Shown piece by piece: positions 7,101-8,978 of a stretch of 8,978 nt of DNA (the first letter of the stretch is position 1; each line of letters begins with the position of its first letter). The position numbers were made by a program, and so were the translations under genes. The stretch is from Vibrio tasmaniensis 1F-187 (GTDB lineage Bacteria; Pseudomonadota; Gammaproteobacteria; Enterobacterales; Vibrionaceae): positions 1-8,978 of the forward strand of contig NZ_AJZM02000214.1 of NCBI RefSeq assembly GCF_000272405.2, given 5' to 3'. The notes beneath the pieces are model-generated. The model was not told the DNA's origin. It ran no database searches and saw nothing but the letters and a program-made list of their open reading frames with translations.

Positions 7101-8265
7101 AAAAACGCTACGCCGTAACTTTGTGCCTGCACCAAACTACGCTGATGCGTTCTTGGCTCGTGTTACGCCGCTTGAAGCTCCATTATTGGATTCGCTTGAG
7201 AAAGAGCTGCGCCGCATGACCGGTGTGGAAGTGGTACGTGATGACTGGAAGTTAGACCAGATTCCAGAGCACTTAAAGGTAACATTCCGTGCTGTGGATC
7301 ATCGCAAGCGCAAACTGAAAGAGCAGAAAGACCTGCATGAGTTGAAAGAGAGCCTGAAAGACAAGGTTCAAGAAACACTTTCTAAAGTGGCAGACGATGA
7401 CATCGAGCAGCAAAACCTGCATACGTGGAGCTTTGGTGAGTTACCAAAAGTCTACCAACAGAAACGTGGTGGCTATGATGTTAAAGCCTTCCCAGCACTG
7501 GTGGACACCAAAGACAGCGTAGAGATCAAATTGTTCGAAACCGAGCAAGAGCAGATCACTGCAATGAAATCGGGTCAGCGTCGTTTAATTCTGTTGAACG
7601 TACCATCGCCGATCAAATACTTGCACTCGAATTTACCGAACAAATCTAAGCTCGGTTTGTACTTCAACCCATACGGACAGGTGCTCGATCTTATCGATGA
7701 CTGTATCGCTTGTGGTATTGATAAGCTGATTGAGCAGAAGGGCGGCATAGTTTGGGAGCCAGAGCAGTTTGAAGCTCTAAAAGAACACGTACGTGCAGAG
7801 TTGGATGACACAGTTGTTGAGATTGCTCAACAGGTTGAAACCATCTTAACCACGGCATTCGCCATCAGTAAGAAGCTGAAAGGGCGTGTCGATCTTTCAA
7901 TGGCATTTGCGCTTTCAGACATTAAAGCTCAAATAGAAGGTTTGATTTTTAAGGGGTTTGCCACAGAATGCGGCTGGAAACGCTTGCCGGATATTCTACG
8001 CTATATGAAAGCGATAGAGCGCCGAATGGAAAAACTGCCGATTGATCCGAATAAAGATCGCCTTCATATGATCAAAGTGGACTCTGTAATGAATGATTAC
8101 AAAGAGCTGCTGAATAAAATTCCAAAAGGGATCGCGGTTCCAGAAAATGTAAAAGAGGTGCGTTGGATGATAGAAGAGCTTCGTGTAAGCTTCTTCGCAC
8201 AGCAACTCGGTACACCTTACCCAGTATCAGATAAGCGTGTTAAAAACGCGATTGATGCTTGCTAA
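4183..8265 (+). CDS. hrpA: ATP-dependent RNA helicase HrpA (DEAH box)
   Basis: A 1360-residue cytoplasmic DEAH-box helicase that uses ATP to translocate on RNA. In E. coli, HrpA acts in mRNA processing and has been linked to rescue of collided ribosomes. Motifs are Walker A GETGSGKT at 153-160, DEAH at 250-253, SAT at 282-284 and motif VI QRKGRCGR at 448-455. Two RecA domains span roughly 128-490. Winged-helix/HA2 follows to about 600 (DPRERP near 591), then an OB-fold near 695-740 (GMKDQEKNEY, IFPASGLFKK). A long HrpA-specific C-terminal region runs from about 785 to the end. The match to recalled E. coli HrpA (1300 residues) is near-continuous. The TTG start is backed by AGGA 6 nt upstream and a good promoter. 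Residues 1-62 are an extra Ser/Lys/Asn/Gln/Ala-rich tail, about 55 residues longer than E. coli and probably disordered. All catalytic residues are intact. It is transcribed alone, between two outer-membrane protein genes. Confidence 0.97.
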   Translation: MTSSPEKADNNKNAAQPSSSQSKAKSNKPASNRPAKQLNAEQSNTKKAEQSATKTKSSQNSPVSLRKALHECMMRDRFRLSKRITGASKIKNEQSKHAVFDEIALDIAKSMMTATQRAAQKPTIEYPEILPVSQKRDDIAKAIAENQVVIVAGETGSGKTTQLPKICSELGRGRFGLIGHTQPRRLAARSVANRIAEEMETQLGEFVGYKVRFNDQISENTQIKLMTDGILLAEIQHDRFLSQYDTIIIDEAHERSLNIDFIMGYLRELLPKRPDLKVIITSATIDPERFSKHFNNAPIIEVSGRTYPVDTRYRPLGGDDSDSDRDQIEGIFEAVDELCDEGQGDILIFMNGEREIRDTADSLSKRNLRDTEIVPLYARLSAGEQNRIFQSHTGRRIVLATNVAETSLTVPGIKYVIDPGTARISRYSYRTKVQRLPIEPVSQASANQRKGRCGRVAEGICIRLYSEEDFESRPEFTDPEILRTNLASVILQMTALGLGDIQAFPFVEAPDKRNIQDGVRLLEELGAIATVEPSANKNKNHGDDKKKLTAIGRKLAKLPIDPRLARMVIEAPSNRCLHEVMVIASALSIQDPRERPSDKQQSSDDKHKRFFDKESDFITFVNLWDYVKQQQKALSSNQFRKQCKQDYLNYLRIREWQDVYFQIHQAMRELDTKLNTEPGSYDGIHMSLLSGLLSHIGMKDQEKNEYQGARNARFHIFPASGLFKKQPKWIMSAELVETSKLWGRVIAKIQPEWIEPLAKHLIKRSYSEPHWSKKQAAVMAHEKVMLYGIPIIPKRLVNYGAIDATVSRELFVRSALVEGEWETKHAFFKQNRKLLQEVEELEHKSRRRDILIDDDELFDFYDQRVGEEAVSGRHFDTWWKKTSQKTPELLNFEKSMLFRGDASHVTDLDYPNFWHQNGIKLKLSYQFEPGDDNDGVTVHIPLPILNQIDQNGFDWQIPGLRQELVISLIKSLPKTLRRNFVPAPNYADAFLARVTPLEAPLLDSLEKELRRMTGVEVVRDDWKLDQIPEHLKVTFRAVDHRKRKLKEQKDLHELKESLKDKVQETLSKVADDDIEQQNLHTWSFGELPKVYQQKRGGYDVKAFPALVDTKDSVEIKLFETEQEQITAMKSGQRRLILLNVPSPIKYLHSNLPNKSKLGLYFNPYGQVLDLIDDCIACGIDKLIEQKGGIVWEPEQFEALKEHVRAELDDTVVEIAQQVETILTTAFAISKKLKGRVDLSMAFALSDIKAQIEGLIFKGFATECGWKRLPDILRYMKAIERRMEKLPIDPNKDRLHMIKVDSVMNDYKELLNKIPKGIAVPENVKEVRWMIEELRVSFFAQQLGTPYPVSDKRVKNAIDAC

Positions 8266-8276
8266 ACGAATAAAGC

Positions 8277-8305
8277 TAGACGCAGTGGCAAGGTTTGGGT
8301 ATAAA
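8277..8305 (+). promoter_or_regulatory. Candidate sigma-70 promoter for the small outer-membrane protein gene
   Basis: TAGACG at 8277-8282 (4 of 6 to consensus) and TATAAA at 8300-8305 (5 of 6) are separated by 17 bases. Transcription would begin near 8312, leaving a leader of about 97 nt. The -10 overlaps the hairpin at 8288-8311. Other weaker pairs exist further downstream. Confidence 0.4.
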
Positions 8306-8311
8306 TCTTGC
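8288..8311 (+). terminator. Hairpin after hrpA, weak terminator candidate
   Basis: GCAAGGTTT pairs with AAATCTTGC (nine pairs, one G-U) around a six-base loop, 22 bases after the hrpA stop. The following bases TTATTGCAT are not a proper T-run, so termination would be inefficient at best and hrpA transcripts may read into the next gene. Confidence 0.3.
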
Positions 8312-8408
8312 TTATTGCATTACTAATTGAATAGTTATTACATACAGGGCGACTTGGTGGCAATTCATTACCACGCAAGGCCTGCCAACAGGACGAAAAA
8401 GGTCGAAT

Positions 8409-8903
8409 ATGAAAAAAACGTTATTGGCTCTAGCACTGCTAGGTGCATCTTCAACAGCGATGGCTGATTCTTGGTTGTACGGCGGCGCAATGGGTGGTCA
8501 AAACTCATTAGGTAATCAAGAAGAGACAGCGATGGGTATCCACGTGGGTACGGGCATCCTTCCATTTATTGGTGTTGAAGCGGGTTACTGGGATCTAGGT
8601 TCTTTCGACAGTGTTAAATACGGCAACCAAACACTGACTAAACTAGACGCAAGCACAACTTACCTAGCAATCAAACCAAGCATCGACTTTGGTCCTCTTC
8701 ACGTATACGCGAAGGGTGGTCTTCACTCTTACGAGCTTAAAGCGAACGGCTTCAAGCAAGACGAAGTTGATATCATGTACGGTGTAGGCGCAGAATACTT
8801 CATCTTTGGCCCACTATCTGTAGGCGCTAGCTACCAAAACTTCAACATGAAAGATGACGACTCAGGCGTTTTCTCTCTAAACGCAACTATCCACCTACTG
8901 TAA
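8409..8903 (+). CDS. Small OmpX/OmpA-type beta-barrel outer-membrane protein
   Basis: A 164-residue exported protein with a clear Sec signal peptide (MKKTLLALALLGASSTAMA, cleavage before DSW). This leaves about 145 residues, the size of OmpX. The mature part alternates short amphipathic strands and Gly/Asn/Asp turns (for example GIHVGTG, GVEAGYWDL, TTYLAIKPSI, HVYAKGGLHSY, MYGVGAEYF, LSVGASYQNF, SLNATIHLL). This fits an eight-stranded barrel of the OmpA-like transmembrane superfamily without a peptidoglycan-binding domain. It ends in Leu rather than the commoner Phe. The ATG has AAGGT 5 nt upstream. It follows hrpA by 143 bases on the same strand and probably has its own promoter. Pore, adhesin or envelope-stress roles are possible for such proteins; none can be assigned from sequence. 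Confidence 0.88.
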   Translation: MKKTLLALALLGASSTAMADSWLYGGAMGGQNSLGNQEETAMGIHVGTGILPFIGVEAGYWDLGSFDSVKYGNQTLTKLDASTTYLAIKPSIDFGPLHVYAKGGLHSYELKANGFKQDEVDIMYGVGAEYFIFGPLSVGASYQNFNMKDDDSGVFSLNATIHLL

Positions 8904-8916
8904 TTAATCAGTAAGG

Positions 8917-8935
8917 CGATCGTAAATAGCGGTCG
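8917..8935 (+). terminator. Weak hairpin after the small outer-membrane protein gene
   Basis: CGATCG pairs with CGGTCG (six pairs, one G-U) around TAAATAG, 13 bases past the stop codon. It is followed by ATAATTGTTTG rather than a clean T-run, so it is a poor or partly Rho-assisted terminator candidate. Confidence 0.3.
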
Positions 8936-8978
8936 GATAATTGTTTGATGGGTTTATAATACCAATCGTAGTAAATAA

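Noticed and set aside
1..8978. Defence system, mobile element, CRISPR array or tRNA
   Set aside because: No transposase, integrase, Cas, toxin-antitoxin or tRNA-like sequence was seen. The helicase is clearly HrpA rather than a defence helicase, and the phosphatase is PhoD-like rather than a defence nuclease.

Overview
The window looks like chromosomal DNA of a marine gammaproteobacterium, most likely Vibrio or a close relative. The evidence is moderate GC content, an HrpA helicase very close to the enterobacterial protein, and small outer-membrane proteins of the kind common in Vibrio. The genus is an inference, since no rRNA or other marker gene is present. There are five protein genes, no RNA genes, no insertion sequence, no CRISPR array and no clear sign of recent transfer. 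No intergenic gap exceeds about 230 bases.

Left third (1-2560, minus strand): a probable two-gene operon. The upstream gene encodes a small, very acidic protein of unknown function. The downstream gene encodes a PhoD-type metallophosphatase without a signal peptide, so it is probably cytoplasmic. The two ORFs share one reading frame, separated by a single TAG and eight sense codons. The phosphatase starts at TTG behind a good Shine-Dalgarno sequence.

Middle (2561-4140, plus strand): a short divergent intergenic region with a perfect TTAGCC-N5-GGCTAA inverted repeat precedes an exported outer-membrane protein of 437 residues. Its N-terminal half resembles MipA/OmpV. Its C-terminal half looks like a second barrel with an H-x-S motif reminiscent of lipid A deacylase (PagL). 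Downstream are an imperfect 28-bp tandem duplication and a strong intrinsic terminator.

Right half (4118-8978, plus strand): an extended -10 promoter directly against that terminator drives hrpA, a DEAH-box RNA helicase that starts at TTG and carries an extra low-complexity N-terminal tail. After a 143-base gap with a hairpin and a candidate promoter comes a small OmpX-sized beta-barrel outer-membrane protein. The last 75 bases hold a weak hairpin and possibly the edge of an interspersed repeat.

The genes do not form one obvious pathway. hrpA looks like an independently transcribed housekeeping gene flanked by two envelope-protein genes. Most of the window is ordinary. The best candidates for something less described are the double-barrel MipA/PagL-like protein and the acidic-protein/cytoplasmic-PhoD pair.
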